From Chromatiaceae bacterium (lineage in GTDB: Bacteria > Pseudomonadota > Gammaproteobacteria > Chromatiales > Chromatiaceae), in contig REDK01000076.1 of assembly GCA_007693535.1 (NCBI GenBank), positions 1 through 41,562 of the forward strand: a DNA stretch of 41,562 nt. The letters run 5' to 3'. The translations under genes were made by a program, and so were the position numbers. The notes under the pieces are model-generated. The model worked only from the letters and a program-made list of their open reading frames with translations, had not been told where the DNA came from and made no database searches. Below are positions 9,801 through 19,313 of the stretch, piece after piece. Position 1 is the first letter of the stretch; every line of letters starts with the position of its first letter.

Positions 9801-10003
9801 TCCTCGATCGGGCCGCCGACGGTGTCGGCGATGGTCTGGGCATCGGCACCGGGATAGCTGGCGGTGACCTGCACCACCGGCGGCGTGATCGGCGGATATT
9901 GCTCGACCGGGATGGTGGCGATGGCGAGCAGTCCGGCCACGGTGATGACCAGCGAGACCACGGCGGCCAGCCGGGGCCGCTCGACGAAGACCTTAGCGAT
10001 CAT
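6839..10003 (-). CDS. RND efflux transporter, hydrophobe/amphiphile exporter (HAE1/AcrB) type
   Basis: The 1054-residue protein has the full length and order of AcrB/MexB-type pumps. It has an N-terminal transmembrane helix followed by [12 protein letters not shown], a first large periplasmic loop to about residue 340, a helix bundle, a second periplasmic loop, and a second bundle. The proton-relay aspartates are present in [14 protein letters not shown] (D409, D410), and the partner lysine is in [13 protein letters not shown] near residue 940. It would work as an inner-membrane trimer exporting drugs, detergents or other amphiphiles in exchange for protons, with the adaptor encoded just upstream and a TolC-like channel that is not in this window. 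Its ATG at 10003 overlaps the adaptor stop by ATGA, so the two are translationally coupled. The substrate cannot be predicted. Confidence 0.93.
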   Translation of the reverse strand: MIAKVFVERPRLAAVVSLVITVAGLLAIATIPVEQYPPITPPVVQVTASYPGADAQTIADTVGGPIEEQVNGVEGMLYMSSTASSAGTYSLNVTFAVGTDPDIAQVNTQNRVAQALALLPSQVQQLGVTVQAQSTNLLLVITVTSPDESKDALFLSNFATINVQDELARVDGVGNASQFGPLDYSMRIWLDPERMAGLGITPRDVIDAIRQQNIQAALGQVGGQPSPSDQVFQYSIVAQGQLDAPEAFGQIVVRTGNAGGIVRLEDIARVELGAQSYNSISRFNGQPSAGIAIYQAPGANALAVADAVRAELERLRGRFPAGVEAEVMYDSTLFVRESIREIVVTLAITAAIVLLVVFIFLQDLRATIVPALTIPVSLIGVFAVLLAAGFSANTISLFAVVLAIGLVVDDAIVVVENVQRIMLEEGLDRRAATLKAMEQVTGPIVSTTLVLFAIFAPVAFLPGISGEMFRQFAVTIAAAVAISSINALTLSPVLTALFLGTPKAPRRGPFAWFNAGLERGRNGYVRVVALIARRSAIAGVLIVVVGLAAGLIMQRLPTGFLPNEDQGVLFLDVHLPSAAALPRTEALMEQVRQIVQDTPGVASVLTVSGYSMLTGAPGSNRALGVFVLEPWSERTTPETRLNGLYGRLKAQLDAIPGADMMLFPPPPIPGIGAASGFSLQLQALGGQSPQELSEVLRGLLATANQDPRIAAAYSSFSADVPRLFLELDRTQAQYLEVPVAAVFETMQALFGTAYVNNFTYLGRTFQVNVQGEQYARQATEDIASTYVRSNRGDMVPMAVLAQVRDDLGADLYFRYNTFPTAAINGSAAPGHSAGEAMAAMEEAAAKSLPDGWGFAWTGLSYQEAQQTAGGQLALFGLALLFGYLFLVALYESWAVPFAVLASVTVAALGAVATLWLVGLDNDLYTQIGLVLLIGLAAKNAILIVEFAKEQHEAGHGLFNAALAGARMRFRAVLMTALAFIVGVLPLVLATGAGANARIHLGFTVLGGMLAATIFGILLIPGLYVMFQWIGDRVGAWVGRQSAAERAAAVRSGAD

Positions 10004-11445
10004 GGCGTTGACTCCGCTGGCTGGTCTTCAGGCGCGTCTGCGGGTGCGGCCGCGGTCGCGCCCTCACCGGTTTGCCCGCTGGCGTCGCCAGTTGCGTCTC
10101 CGGTCGCCTCCCCAGTAGCCGCCGCGCTTGCTGGTTCGTTCGCGTCCGCGGAGGCTGGCTCTGGCGCGGAGGGCGCGGCGTTGGCATCGCGGACCGGCTT
10201 GACCTCCATGCCCGGGCGAATCCGCTGCATCCCGGAGACCACCACGATCTCGCCTTCGGTCAGCCCGCTGCTGACCGCCAGATCGTTGCCGACCCGCCCA
10301 GCGGTCGTGATCGTGCGCAACTCCACCCGATTGTCGGTGCCCACCACGAAGACCTGCTCGCCCTCGCGGGTGCGCTGGAGCGCCGCCGCCGGCACCGCCG
10401 GCAGGCGTTGTTCAGAGCCACTGCCAACCACCGCGGTGATGAACTGACCGGGCAGCAGCAGATGGTCTGGATTTGGGAAATCGGCGAAGATCGCGACCGT
10501 GCCGGTGCGGGCATCCACCTGATTATCGGCGAAGTTGATGTGCCCCTGGTGGGCGTAGGTCTCCCCCGTGGGCAGGATCACCTGCGATTCGATCTGCTGG
10601 CGGGCGCGGTCGGGATCGCCGCCTGCCTGTTGCATAAAGCGGATGAAATCGGCGCTGGGGATCGAGAACACGGCGCGGATGGGATCGAGCTGAATCACCG
10701 TCGCCAGGGTGCCGCTGGCCGGGTCGACCAGGTTGCCGGCGGTGTAGTTGGTGGCGCCGATGCGCCCGCGAATGGGGCTGTAGATCGTGGTGTAGCCGAG
10801 GTTGATCTCGGCGGTCTTGACGGCGGCCTGGGCCTGCTGTTGGTTGGCCCGCGCGCGCTCGACGTCGGCGGCGGCTTCGTCGCGCTGCGCGCGCGCCTGA
10901 TCGAACATGGCCTGCGAGGTATCGCCGCGCGCGAGCAAGGTCTGCTGGCGCTCGAAGTCGCCCTGTTTCTGTTCCTGGGCGGCCTGGGCGCTGTCGAGTT
11001 CCGCCTTTGCCGCCGCCAGTTGCGCCTTGGCGCTGTCGAGCTGGGCCTGATAGGTGGCCTGTTCGATGCGATAGAGCAATTGACCGGCCTCTACCGTGCG
11101 TCCCTGCTCGAACGCGACCTCCTCCAGGAAGCCTTCGACCCGCGCCCGCAGGTCTACCGCAGCGATCGCCTTGATATTGCCGGTGAAGCGCTGGGTCTGC
11201 TCGACCGGGCGCATCTGCACCGCCGCAACCACTACGGCCGGCAGCGGGGCGGAGCCGTCGCCGGTGGGCTGCGCCGGCACTGGGCGCGCGGTGAGCAGCA
11301 GGCCCAGCACGACTGCCAGCAGCAGGGCCGGGACCAGCGTGGGCGCCAGGAGCCGCGTCGAGGTGCCGGTCTGCCAGCGCGGAAGGATCAGAGCGGCGCA
11401 CCGGCGCGTGCGCACTGACAGGGGGTGTTCGGGACAGATGGACAT
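10000..11445 (-). CDS. RND periplasmic adaptor (membrane fusion protein)
   Basis: The 481-residue product begins at ATG 11445 behind AGGAG, with an N-terminal hydrophobic stretch ([20 protein letters not shown]) that serves as signal or anchor; no lipobox cysteine is seen. It then shows the HlyD/AcrA layout: a barrel-sandwich half beginning [20 protein letters not shown], a long alpha-helical hairpin rich in Ala/Gln/Glu (about residues 130-220), the second lipoyl half ([14 protein letters not shown]), and a beta-barrel. The last 65 residues are an unusual low-complexity tail of Ala, Gly, Asp, Glu and Thr. The adaptor links the RND pump, whose gene overlaps by ATGA, to an outer-membrane channel. 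No regulator gene is adjacent; the divergent 277-base region to the helicase gene presumably carries the promoter. Confidence 0.9.
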   Translation of the reverse strand: MSICPEHPLSVRTRRCAALILPRWQTGTSTRLLAPTLVPALLLAVVLGLLLTARPVPAQPTGDGSAPLPAVVVAAVQMRPVEQTQRFTGNIKAIAAVDLRARVEGFLEEVAFEQGRTVEAGQLLYRIEQATYQAQLDSAKAQLAAAKAELDSAQAAQEQKQGDFERQQTLLARGDTSQAMFDQARAQRDEAAADVERARANQQQAQAAVKTAEINLGYTTIYSPIRGRIGATNYTAGNLVDPASGTLATVIQLDPIRAVFSIPSADFIRFMQQAGGDPDRARQQIESQVILPTGETYAHQGHINFADNQVDARTGTVAIFADFPNPDHLLLPGQFITAVVGSGSEQRLPAVPAAALQRTREGEQVFVVGTDNRVELRTITTAGRVGNDLAVSSGLTEGEIVVVSGMQRIRPGMEVKPVRDANAAPSAPEPASADANEPASAAATGEATGDATGDASGQTGEGATAAAPADAPEDQPAESTP

Positions 11446-11722
11446 CGGTTCTCCTGCAGGTGAAGCTGGCCTCGGGTCGCGCCGGTAGGCCGCGGCGCAG
11501 GCGGGTGAGGCGAGGCTGAACCGCTCTGCGGGCATGCGGGTTATCGTTGCCACATCGCTTAGTATCGCAGGCGGATCGGGGCCCGGTCATCACGGGCGGC
11601 AGGATCGATGGCGACGAGTCCGTCTGCACCGGACCGAGGTTGGTGCCCCGGCGATGGTTGGACAGCACCGGTGACCAGTGGTCGTGATCGGTAACGCAGG
11701 CAGTTTCGATGAGGCGTAGCGT

Positions 11723-14215
11723 ATGGACGAATGGCAGCAGACGCGGACCGAGCCCGCACCAACCGGCGCGGCAGCCGGCGCGGGCGCCGATGACGAGCGC
11801 CTGGCGCGGCTGCTGGCCGGGCTGCGTCGTCGGCATGCTGGGCGCATCACTGGTGCACTGACGCTGCCGGCGCAGCCGGGGCACTACGCCGAGCTGCCGG
11901 CGGACTTGCATCCGGACCTGCGTCAGGCGCTGCTGGCGCGCGGCCTGAACCGACTCTACACCCATCAGCGCCAGGCCTGGGACCTGGTCCAGGCCGGTTC
12001 GCATCTGGTGGTGGCGACCCCCACCGCCTCCGGCAAGACCCTCTGCTACAACCTCCCGGTGCTCGATGCGGTCCTGCGCCAGCGGGCCAAGGCCCTCTAC
12101 CTGTTCCCGACCAAGGCCCTGGCCCAGGACCAGGTGGCAGAATTGGCGCAGTTGAATCATGCCGCCACCGGCCTCGGCATCAAGGCCTTCACCTTCGATG
12201 GCGACACCCCGGGCGATGCCCGCAAGGCGGTCCGCACGCGCGGCGATATCGTCCTGTCCAACCCGGACATGCTGCATCAGGCGATCCTGCCACATCACAC
12301 CAAATGGGCACAGTTCTTCGAGGCCCTAGCCTTTATCGTCGTCGATGAATTGCACAGCTATCGCGGCGTCTTTGGCGCCCATGTCGCCAATGTCTTTCGC
12401 CGGTTGCTACGCATCTGTCGCTTCTATGGGGCCAGTCCGCGCTTCATCTTCGCCTCAGCCACCATCGGCAATCCGGCCGACCTGGCGGCCCGGCTGATCG
12501 GCGCCCCGGTCGCCGCGGTCAGCGACAGCGGTGCCCCGCAAGGCGCACGCCATTTGCTGTTCTGGAATCCACCAGTGCTCGATGCCGATCTAGGTATCCG
12601 CGCCTCGGCCCGCTCTCAGAGCACCCGCATTGCCCGCGCGGCGATGCGCCTGGGGCTGAAGAACATCGTCTTCGCCCGCTCGCGGCTCATGGTAGAAGTC
12701 ATCACCAAGTACCTGAAGGATTGCTTCGATCGCGATCCGCGGCGCCCACCGCGGGTGCTTGCGTATCGCGGTGGTTATCTGCCCAGCGATCGGCGCGCCA
12801 CCGAGCAGGCGCTGCGGGCCGGAAGGGTGGATACCGTGGTGAGTACCTCGGCCCTGGAACTGGGGGTCGACATTGGCGCCCTCGACGTCGCCATCCTCAA
12901 TGGCTATCCCGGTAGCATCGCTGCCACCTGGCAGCGCCTGGGCCGGGCCGGCCGGCGCCAGCGGCCAAGCCTCGGGGTGCTGGTGGCGAGCAGCGATCCG
13001 CTCGATCAATACCTGGTCCGGCATCCCCGGTTCTTTCTCGGGCAATCACCGGAGCAGGCGCGGGTGCATCCGGATCAATTGCTGATCCTGATGGATCATG
13101 TCCGGTGTGCTGCCTTTGAATTGCCGTTCACCGACGGTGAGGGCTTCGGTGACTGCGCCGAGGACCTTGGCGAGATGCTCGCCTATCTGTGCGATGAGGG
13201 ACTACTGCAACCGCAGGGCGGACGCTGGTATTGGATTGCCGACAGCTATCCCGCCAATGCGGTCTCGCTGCGCTCGGTGACCGAGGGCAATTTCGTCGTG
13301 ATCGATGTCAGCGACGGCGGCCAGCAGATCATTGCCGAGGTGGATTGGAGTGGGGCGCCGGGGACGCTCTACGAGGGGGCGATCTATCTGATCCAGTCCC
13401 AGCCCTATCAGGTCGAGCGGCTCGATTGGACCGGGCGCAAGGCCTGGGTGCGGCGCACCCGTGCCGACTATTACACCGAGGCCATCGATTATACCCGGCT
13501 CAGCGTGCTCGCCCGCTTCGCCGAGCGGCCCCTGGGTAGTCTCACCGCGTCGGTGACGGCCCCCTCGGCCCTCGCTGCCCATGGCGAGGTCCAGTTGGTG
13601 CGCCGTTACCCCGGCTATAAGAAGATCCGCTATTACACCCATGACAATATCGGCTATGGCCATATCCATCTGCCGGATCAGGATCTGCACACCACCGCGG
13701 TCTGGTGGCAGGTGGAGCCGGCGCTGCTGGCGCACCAACTGCCGGTGCGCGAGCGTGCCATCGAGGGCTTCTTGGGGGCCGCCTATGCCTTGCACCATGT
13801 CGCCGCGCTGCGGGTGATGGCCGAGGTGCGCGATCTCGGGCGCGCGGTCGGGGACGGGCAGGGGCGCTGGTTTGCGGTGATCGGCGCCGACGGGCGCGGG
13901 CAATTGCGCGGGCCGGACCATCGCCCGCTGGCCGCGCCCCCGGGCGGGCGCTTCGAGCCGACGCTGTTTCTCTATGACAACTATCCGGGCGGGGTCGGGC
14001 TCTCGGTGCCGCTGTTCGATGCTGCCGCCGTGCTGGTGGCGGACGCCTTGGCGCTGGTCGCGGGCTGTGCCTGCAGTGCTGGCTGTCCGGCCTGCATCGG
14101 CCCGATCCTGCCCGGCGATGAACAGCGTGCGCAGAGCCCCAAGGCGACCGCATTGCTGGTGTTGCGCCTGCTGGATGCGGCAGACGGCGCGGCTGCCCAC
14201 AGCCGAGTCGGTTAG
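11723..14215 (+). CDS. DEAD/DEAH-box helicase of the MrfA/Hrq1 (YprA) family with C-terminal zinc-binding domain
   Basis: The 830-residue protein has both RecA-like motor domains. Walker A is TPTASGKT (residues 99-106), the Walker B box is DELH (208-211), motif III is SAT, and motif VI is QRLGRAGRRQR near residue 394. A C-terminal DUF1998-type region carries four closely spaced cysteines (C782, C784, C788, C791) that would bind zinc. This arrangement is that of MrfA in Bacillus and Hrq1 in yeast, 3'-5' DNA helicases involved in repair of mitomycin-type damage. MrfA usually works with the nuclease MrfB, which is not encoded nearby. The start at ATG 11723 has GAGG upstream. The gene is divergent from the efflux operon and convergent with the SirB1-family gene. 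Confidence 0.85.
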   Translation: MDEWQQTRTEPAPTGAAAGAGADDERLARLLAGLRRRHAGRITGALTLPAQPGHYAELPADLHPDLRQALLARGLNRLYTHQRQAWDLVQAGSHLVVATPTASGKTLCYNLPVLDAVLRQRAKALYLFPTKALAQDQVAELAQLNHAATGLGIKAFTFDGDTPGDARKAVRTRGDIVLSNPDMLHQAILPHHTKWAQFFEALAFIVVDELHSYRGVFGAHVANVFRRLLRICRFYGASPRFIFASATIGNPADLAARLIGAPVAAVSDSGAPQGARHLLFWNPPVLDADLGIRASARSQSTRIARAAMRLGLKNIVFARSRLMVEVITKYLKDCFDRDPRRPPRVLAYRGGYLPSDRRATEQALRAGRVDTVVSTSALELGVDIGALDVAILNGYPGSIAATWQRLGRAGRRQRPSLGVLVASSDPLDQYLVRHPRFFLGQSPEQARVHPDQLLILMDHVRCAAFELPFTDGEGFGDCAEDLGEMLAYLCDEGLLQPQGGRWYWIADSYPANAVSLRSVTEGNFVVIDVSDGGQQIIAEVDWSGAPGTLYEGAIYLIQSQPYQVERLDWTGRKAWVRRTRADYYTEAIDYTRLSVLARFAERPLGSLTASVTAPSALAAHGEVQLVRRYPGYKKIRYYTHDNIGYGHIHLPDQDLHTTAVWWQVEPALLAHQLPVRERAIEGFLGAAYALHHVAALRVMAEVRDLGRAVGDGQGRWFAVIGADGRGQLRGPDHRPLAAPPGGRFEPTLFLYDNYPGGVGLSVPLFDAAAVLVADALALVAGCACSAGCPACIGPILPGDEQRAQSPKATALLVLRLLDAADGAAAHSRVG

Positions 14216-14310
14216 GCCATGAGGGCGCCAAGGGGCGCGGGAGGCAGTCCGTTGCCTGGCCCCCCAGGTGGTTTGGGGAGGCGGGCCGTTGATGCCCGCG
14301 GCAACCCGCC

Positions 14311-15150
14311 TCAATGCAGCTTGAGCGGGCGTTGGCTCAGGTCGGCGATGATCGGTGCGATGGCGGCGATCTCTTCAGCGTTGTCGGCCACCTCGGAGAA
14401 GCGCTGAAGGTCGCTCAGGGCGGCCGGATGATAGCCGAGGGCGGCGTAGAGCAGGCCGCGCTGGCGCAGCTCGTCCGGCAGGTCCGGGGCTAGGGTCAGG
14501 ACCGCGTTCAGGGCCTCCAGCAGATTGGCCTGGTCGCCGCGGAGACGATACACGCTGACCAGGTTGCGCAGCATCCGCACCAGGATCTCGTGTTTGCCGG
14601 CGGGACGCAGTAGCGATGGGTTGCTGCGGATGCTGAGCTGCCCCTCGCCGAAGACATCGGCCAGCCGCCGGTCCAGTTCCGCCTCTGGTAGGGCGACGCC
14701 GCCGGCATAGGTGTCGAGCATCAGGGCACTGCTGCCGTGCCCGACCCGCACCAGAAAGTGGGCCGGAAACCCGACCCCGCAGGCCGGTAGCCCGATTCTC
14801 GCCGCCACCTCCACATAGACCACGGACAGGGTAATCGGGATGCCCAGCCGGCGCGCGAGGACCTGATCGAGAAAGCTGTTACGCGGATCGTAGAAGTCGT
14901 CGCGATTGCCGCTGAAGCCGCGCTCGGCGAACAGGAACTCATTGAGCATCGCGACCTGGCCGAGCAGCTCGGCCTCACCGCGGATGCGGTTGCGGGCGGC
15001 GGCGGCCAGGTCGTCGAGTTCCTCCAGCCAGCGGTCGGTGGTCACCTCGGGCTGAAACAGGCGACTGATCGCGAGCGCGGCGGCGGCGAGATCGATGGCT
15101 GCGTCCGGCTGGTTGGCCAGCGTGGCGAGCGAGGCTTGGGCTGGTAGCAT
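14311..15150 (-). CDS. SirB1 family protein (transglutaminase-like fold plus TPR)
   Basis: The 279-residue protein matches the SirB1 family. A transglutaminase-like core contains FYDPRNSFLDQVLARRLGIP and then ITLSVVYVEVAARIGLPACG and FPAHFLVR. A C-terminal helical region (ILVRMLRNLVSVYRLRGD, then LEALNAVLTLAPD and GLLYAALGYHPAAL) resembles tetratricopeptide repeats. In many gammaproteobacteria the family is encoded near prfA, prmC or kdsA, but here it stands apart. The biochemical role is not established. The ATG at 15150 is preferred because GGAGA lies six bases upstream; a GTG ten codons earlier lacks a signal. It is convergent with the helicase gene. Confidence 0.85.
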   Translation of the reverse strand: MLPAQASLATLANQPDAAIDLAAAALAISRLFQPEVTTDRWLEELDDLAAAARNRIRGEAELLGQVAMLNEFLFAERGFSGNRDDFYDPRNSFLDQVLARRLGIPITLSVVYVEVAARIGLPACGVGFPAHFLVRVGHGSSALMLDTYAGGVALPEAELDRRLADVFGEGQLSIRSNPSLLRPAGKHEILVRMLRNLVSVYRLRGDQANLLEALNAVLTLAPDLPDELRQRGLLYAALGYHPAALSDLQRFSEVADNAEEIAAIAPIIADLSQRPLKLH

Positions 15151-15286
15151 GGTGGGTCTCCGGTTGAGGCAGGCGATCACCGAGGGCAGGTGCTGCTGAC
15201 CCGAGTGGAGGGCGAGGTGACCGCCCTGACCCGCTATCGTCGTCGTTCCAGGCCCTAACCTGGTGTCTGCGGCGCGGCCGGGCGGG

Positions 15287-16153
15287 TCAGCGCCTGCGGC
15301 GGTGCGCTGGCAGTTGGAGGCCGAGGCCGTCCAGGTATTCGGTCACCGTGTGCTCGAGGTCGATCAGCCCGTCGATCACTGCCTGCTCGTACCGCTGCCG
15401 CCAGCCGGCCATCAGCAAGTTGGCGCGTTGCCATTCCATGAATACCAGCCGGGCGAGGGCGCCCAGCTCCAGAAAGCCGGAGTCGTGGAAGTCCTGCTCG
15501 GCGCGGACGCGGTCATAGGGGAAGCGGATGATCTCGCTGTGCCAGCGGCCGCGATGCCAGGTGAAGCGGCCGAGGCTGGCGCGCGGGTCACCGTCGAAGG
15601 GGGACCCGGCGGAGCCGACGTTGACCAGGTCGATGCCTTGGAAACGACGCTGGAATGGGCGATGCGTGTGGGCGGTGACGAACAGGGCCACCCCCTCGGG
15701 CAGGCGCCGGTCGGCGAGGCGGTTGTCGCTGGTGCCGGGGCCGATGCCGTCGCGGTTGCCGGCCATGCTGCCATGGGTCACATGCACCCAGGCGGCCCCG
15801 CCGGGGGGATGCAGGCACAGATGATCGGGCCAGCCGCGTAGGGCATCGGCCTGGGGCGCCACCTGGTGCCAGGCCCAGTCGGCGAACTGGCGCACCGCCT
15901 GCTCGCCCGGGGTGCGTGCCGGCGTCTCGCCGCAGCGCAGCACCCATTCCTCGTGATTGCCGGTGACCGGCAGCCAGCCCAGGCGTTCGCGCTGCGCCTG
16001 GAAGCGGGCCAGACAGCCGCCGCTGTCGGGGCCGCGGTTGATCAGGTCGCCGGCCATCACCACCAGGTCGGGGCGCCAGGCCTCGAGCTGGGCGATGGTC
16101 TCCTCCAGGGCCGGCAGATTGGCTTGGATGTCTGAGAAGACCGCAAGCTTCAT
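15287..16153 (-). CDS. Calcineurin-like metallophosphoesterase
   Basis: The 288-residue cytoplasmic protein shows the metallophosphoesterase motifs in order: FSDIQAN at residues 6-12, GDLINRGPDS near 35, GNHE near 66, HVTHGS near 124 and TAHTHRPF near 160. These bind two metal ions for phosphoester hydrolysis. The first motif has Gln where many relatives have His (D-x-H). Some family branches carry this variant, so activity is not excluded, but one metal ligand differs. The substrate is unknown. Its ATG overlaps the stop of the preceding thiamine-binding-like gene by ATGA, so the two form a translationally coupled pair. Confidence 0.8.
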   Translation of the reverse strand: MKLAVFSDIQANLPALEETIAQLEAWRPDLVVMAGDLINRGPDSGGCLARFQAQRERLGWLPVTGNHEEWVLRCGETPARTPGEQAVRQFADWAWHQVAPQADALRGWPDHLCLHPPGGAAWVHVTHGSMAGNRDGIGPGTSDNRLADRRLPEGVALFVTAHTHRPFQRRFQGIDLVNVGSAGSPFDGDPRASLGRFTWHRGRWHSEIIRFPYDRVRAEQDFHDSGFLELGALARLVFMEWQRANLLMAGWRQRYEQAVIDGLIDLEHTVTEYLDGLGLQLPAHRRRR

Positions 16154-16491
16154 GGCCGCGGCCCGGCCTCGGCGGGGGTCTGATCGGCGGCCTCGAGCCG
16201 GGCCGCGACGCTGGCCGGCTTGCCCTGCAGGCGCCCGGGCGGGCCGCTGCGGATGTCGAGCTTGACCGTGGCATAGACCCGCTCGCAGCCGGCGGCGGCG
16301 AGCAGGGAATGGGCGCGTTCGATCAGCTCCAGTGCCTCGGCGAGGACCGCGGTCTCGATCAGTGTGCCCATGGCGGTCAGCTGATAGGGATGCCCGCTCG
16401 CCGCGATCATCCCCACTACCGGGGCCACGTATTGGCTCAGGTGTTCGCCGGCAGCGACCGGGAAGATGCTCAGGTCTACCAGCACAGACAT
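16150..16491 (-). CDS. MTH1187/YqgV family thiamine-binding-like protein
   Basis: The 113-residue protein begins MSVLVDLSIFPVAAGEHLSQ and contains GHPYQLTAMGTLIET and then a helix AEALELIERAH, followed by ERVYATVKLDIRSGPPG. This is the ferredoxin-like fold of the MTH1187 family, small oligomeric cytoplasmic proteins that bind thiamine-like ligands in structures. The residues after about 95 are a non-conserved tail. ATG 16491 follows GAGGTG at proper spacing; a GTG three codons earlier is less likely. The stop overlaps the metallophosphoesterase start. The promoter must lie in the short divergent region 16492-16559 shared with the opposite gene. Confidence 0.85.
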   Translation of the reverse strand: MSVLVDLSIFPVAAGEHLSQYVAPVVGMIAASGHPYQLTAMGTLIETAVLAEALELIERAHSLLAAAGCERVYATVKLDIRSGPPGRLQGKPASVAARLEAADQTPAEAGPRP

Positions 16492-16559
16492 TGGCGCCAC
16501 CTCGGTTTAAGCTACACGCGCCCTATTCTTTCCGAGCGACCGCGACAAGTAAACGGCCA

Positions 16560-17024
16560 ATGAACCACGACCTCGACGACCTGCCCGATCCGGACTGGGA
16601 CAGCCCCCTGCGCGTCCGCCTGACGCCGGAGCTGATCGTCCATGCCTTGATGGAGAACGCCTCGGCGGTGCATACCGGCTGGCAGAGCTGCGTGGACGAG
16701 GAGAACGCCGTGCTGCAGGCCCAAGCTGTGGATGACAGCGGAGACAATGCGGTACGGCTGGTGGAGCAGGAGTTCGCCGATGAGCAGGACCCCGAGGCGG
16801 GCTGGCACGACTGGACCCTCGAGGTGCGCATCGGCAAGATCATCACCACCGGCCATTGGCAGTTGCGTACCAATGCCCCGCCGCTGGACTGGGAATGGCA
16901 TGCCGAGGCCGCTGCCCGCGCCTTCGAGCGCGCCTGCGTGCTGCTTGGCCGGCGGGTACGCCGGGGCCTGCTGGTGGAGGAGCCGATGCCGCGCGATCTG
17001 CCGCCGCGTTCCAGCCGCCACTGA
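16560..17024 (+). CDS. Conserved-looking acidic protein of unknown function
   Basis: The frame from ATG 16560 encodes 154 residues, strongly acidic in the first two thirds (MNHDLDDLPDPDWDSPLRVR at the start, then several Glu/Asp-rich turns) and ending in a basic tail (RVRRGLLVEEPMPRDLPPRS). It is Trp-rich (WQS, WHDWTLEVR, HWQLR, LDWEWHAEA), with no signal peptide, membrane segment or cysteine cluster. I do not recognise the family. The gene is divergent from the thiamine-binding-like gene with 68 bases between the starts. High GC at third positions and lack of an antisense competitor support it being real. No function is proposed. Confidence 0.6.
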   Translation: MNHDLDDLPDPDWDSPLRVRLTPELIVHALMENASAVHTGWQSCVDEENAVLQAQAVDDSGDNAVRLVEQEFADEQDPEAGWHDWTLEVRIGKIITTGHWQLRTNAPPLDWEWHAEAAARAFERACVLLGRRVRRGLLVEEPMPRDLPPRSSRH

Positions 17025-17498
17025 GGTACGCGCGGCTGCTGCAGCGGCGAGCCCAGCCCGGGCCGCCCGTTGGCGGTCTACCCTGGGCGGCGAGGCTTGG
17101 GGTGCCGGGGCTCGACCCGGGCCGTATCTCCGTGAGACCGTCGTCAGGCCGCGGGGTTGCCTTGTCGCCGAGGTGCGCCCCACAATTGACCCGCGTCCGA
17201 CGGGGTCGCGTCACCCCCCAGGCCAGTCGCCCTTTGGAAACCGCCCCTTGGAACCGGAGACCCGCGATGAATATTCGAGTCGATCTGGACGTGACACCGG
17301 AAGAGATGCGCAAGCTGATGGGCCTGCCTGATGTGGAGGCCTTCCAGCGTCAATTGCTGGACGATATCCGCGAACGGATGGTGCAGGGCGTCGAGGGCTA
17401 CGACCCCATGGCCCTGTTCGAGCCGTACATGAAGAACAGCCTGGCCAGCATGGATTGGATGCAACGCATGTTCGCGGCCACCGTCGGCCAGGCCATGG

Positions 17499-18103
<605 letters not shown>

Positions 18104-18107
<4 letters not shown>

Positions 18108-19276
18108 GGGGTCTCCTCGCCGCCGATCTCGATCAGACCGCGCACCTGCTCGGCCTTGTGCCGGGCCTGTTCGATGTCGCGGTCGAGTACGGTCACATGG
18201 CCCATCTTGCGCGATGGGCGGGTCTCGGCCTTGCCGTAGAGATGCACCGAGACGCCTGGGATGGCCAGCGCTGCCCGCAGGCCGCGGATCACCGGTCGTC
18301 CGCATTGTCCGGCCGCCCCCAGCAGATTGATCATCGCCGCCGGCCGGAGCAATTCGGTGCTGCCGAGCGGCAGGCCGGTGATCGCCCGCAGGTGTTGCTC
18401 GAACTGGTCGGTCAGGCAGGCCTCGATGGTGTAATGGCCGGAGTTGTGGGTGCGCGGGGCGACCTCGTTGACCAGCAAGCAGTCGTCGGCGGTCAGGAAC
18501 AGCTCGATCCCGAAGATGCCGACCCCGGCCAGGGCATCGACCGTCGCCACCGCCAGCGCCTGTGCCGCGCTGACTACGCTGGCCGGGACCCGGGCTGGGG
18601 CCAGCAATAACTCTAGGATGTTCTCCCCGGGGCGAAAGCGCATTTCAACTGGCGGATAGCAGCGCGTGCTACCGTCCTGACCCCGGGCCACCATCACCGC
18701 TAGCTCTTTCACCGCCGGCACGAAGCGCTCGATCAGCCCCGGCACCGGCAGTGCGCGGGAAAAGGCCCCGGCATCCGGCATGATCATCACCCCGCGGCCG
18801 TCGTAGCCGCCCCGGCGCGCCTTCTGTACCAAGGGATATCCGAAGCGGGCGAAGGCCTCCGCATCGGGCTGGTCGGCGGCGGCGAAGTCCGCGGTTGGGA
18901 TGCCGGCAGCGGCCAGCACCTGCTTCTGGCGCAGCTTGTCCTGGACCTTGGCCAGCAGGGCTGGGTCCGGGTAGATACGATGCCCGGCGGCCGCTAGGCC
19001 GTGCAGGGCGTCGGCATCGATGTCTTCGATGTCGAAGGTGGTCACATCGACCCGCCCAACGAGTTCGGCCAGGGCGGTGGGATCATGGGAATCGGCGACG
19101 ATCTGCTCGCCGGCCACCTGTCCGGCCGGGCAGCCGGGGGTGGGATCGAGGATCAGGCAGGTGCAGCCAATGCGCTTGGCGGCCTTGGCCAGCATGCGTC
19201 CGAGCTGGCCACCGCCGATGATGCCGATGCGCGCGACCGGATAGGGATAACTGTCGGGGGGCGGATTCAACGGCAT
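18104..19276 (-). CDS. purK: N5-carboxyaminoimidazole ribonucleotide synthase
   Basis: PurK is an ATP-grasp ligase that joins bicarbonate to AIR at the cost of ATP. The N-terminal motif [20 protein letters not shown], the central [16 protein letters not shown] phosphate loop and the catalytic [18 protein letters not shown] segment are all clear. The start is uncertain. ATG 19276 gives the usual short lead before the glycine motif. An ATG at 19348 would add 24 Pro/Ala-rich residues and overlap cbbR by 35 bases; neither has a strong ribosome-binding site. The stop overlaps purE by GTGA. The pair lies immediately downstream of cbbR in the same direction, so read-through from the carbon-fixation region is possible. 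Confidence 0.9.
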
Positions 19277-19313
19277 CTCGACGGGGTCTTGGGCTGGGGG
19301 AGGTGCCCGCGGT

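Noticed and set aside
14281-14299. Short hairpin between the helicase and SirB1-family genes as a terminator
   Set aside because: Only six base pairs with a 7-base loop and no T-run; not distinguishable from chance in this GC-rich sequence.
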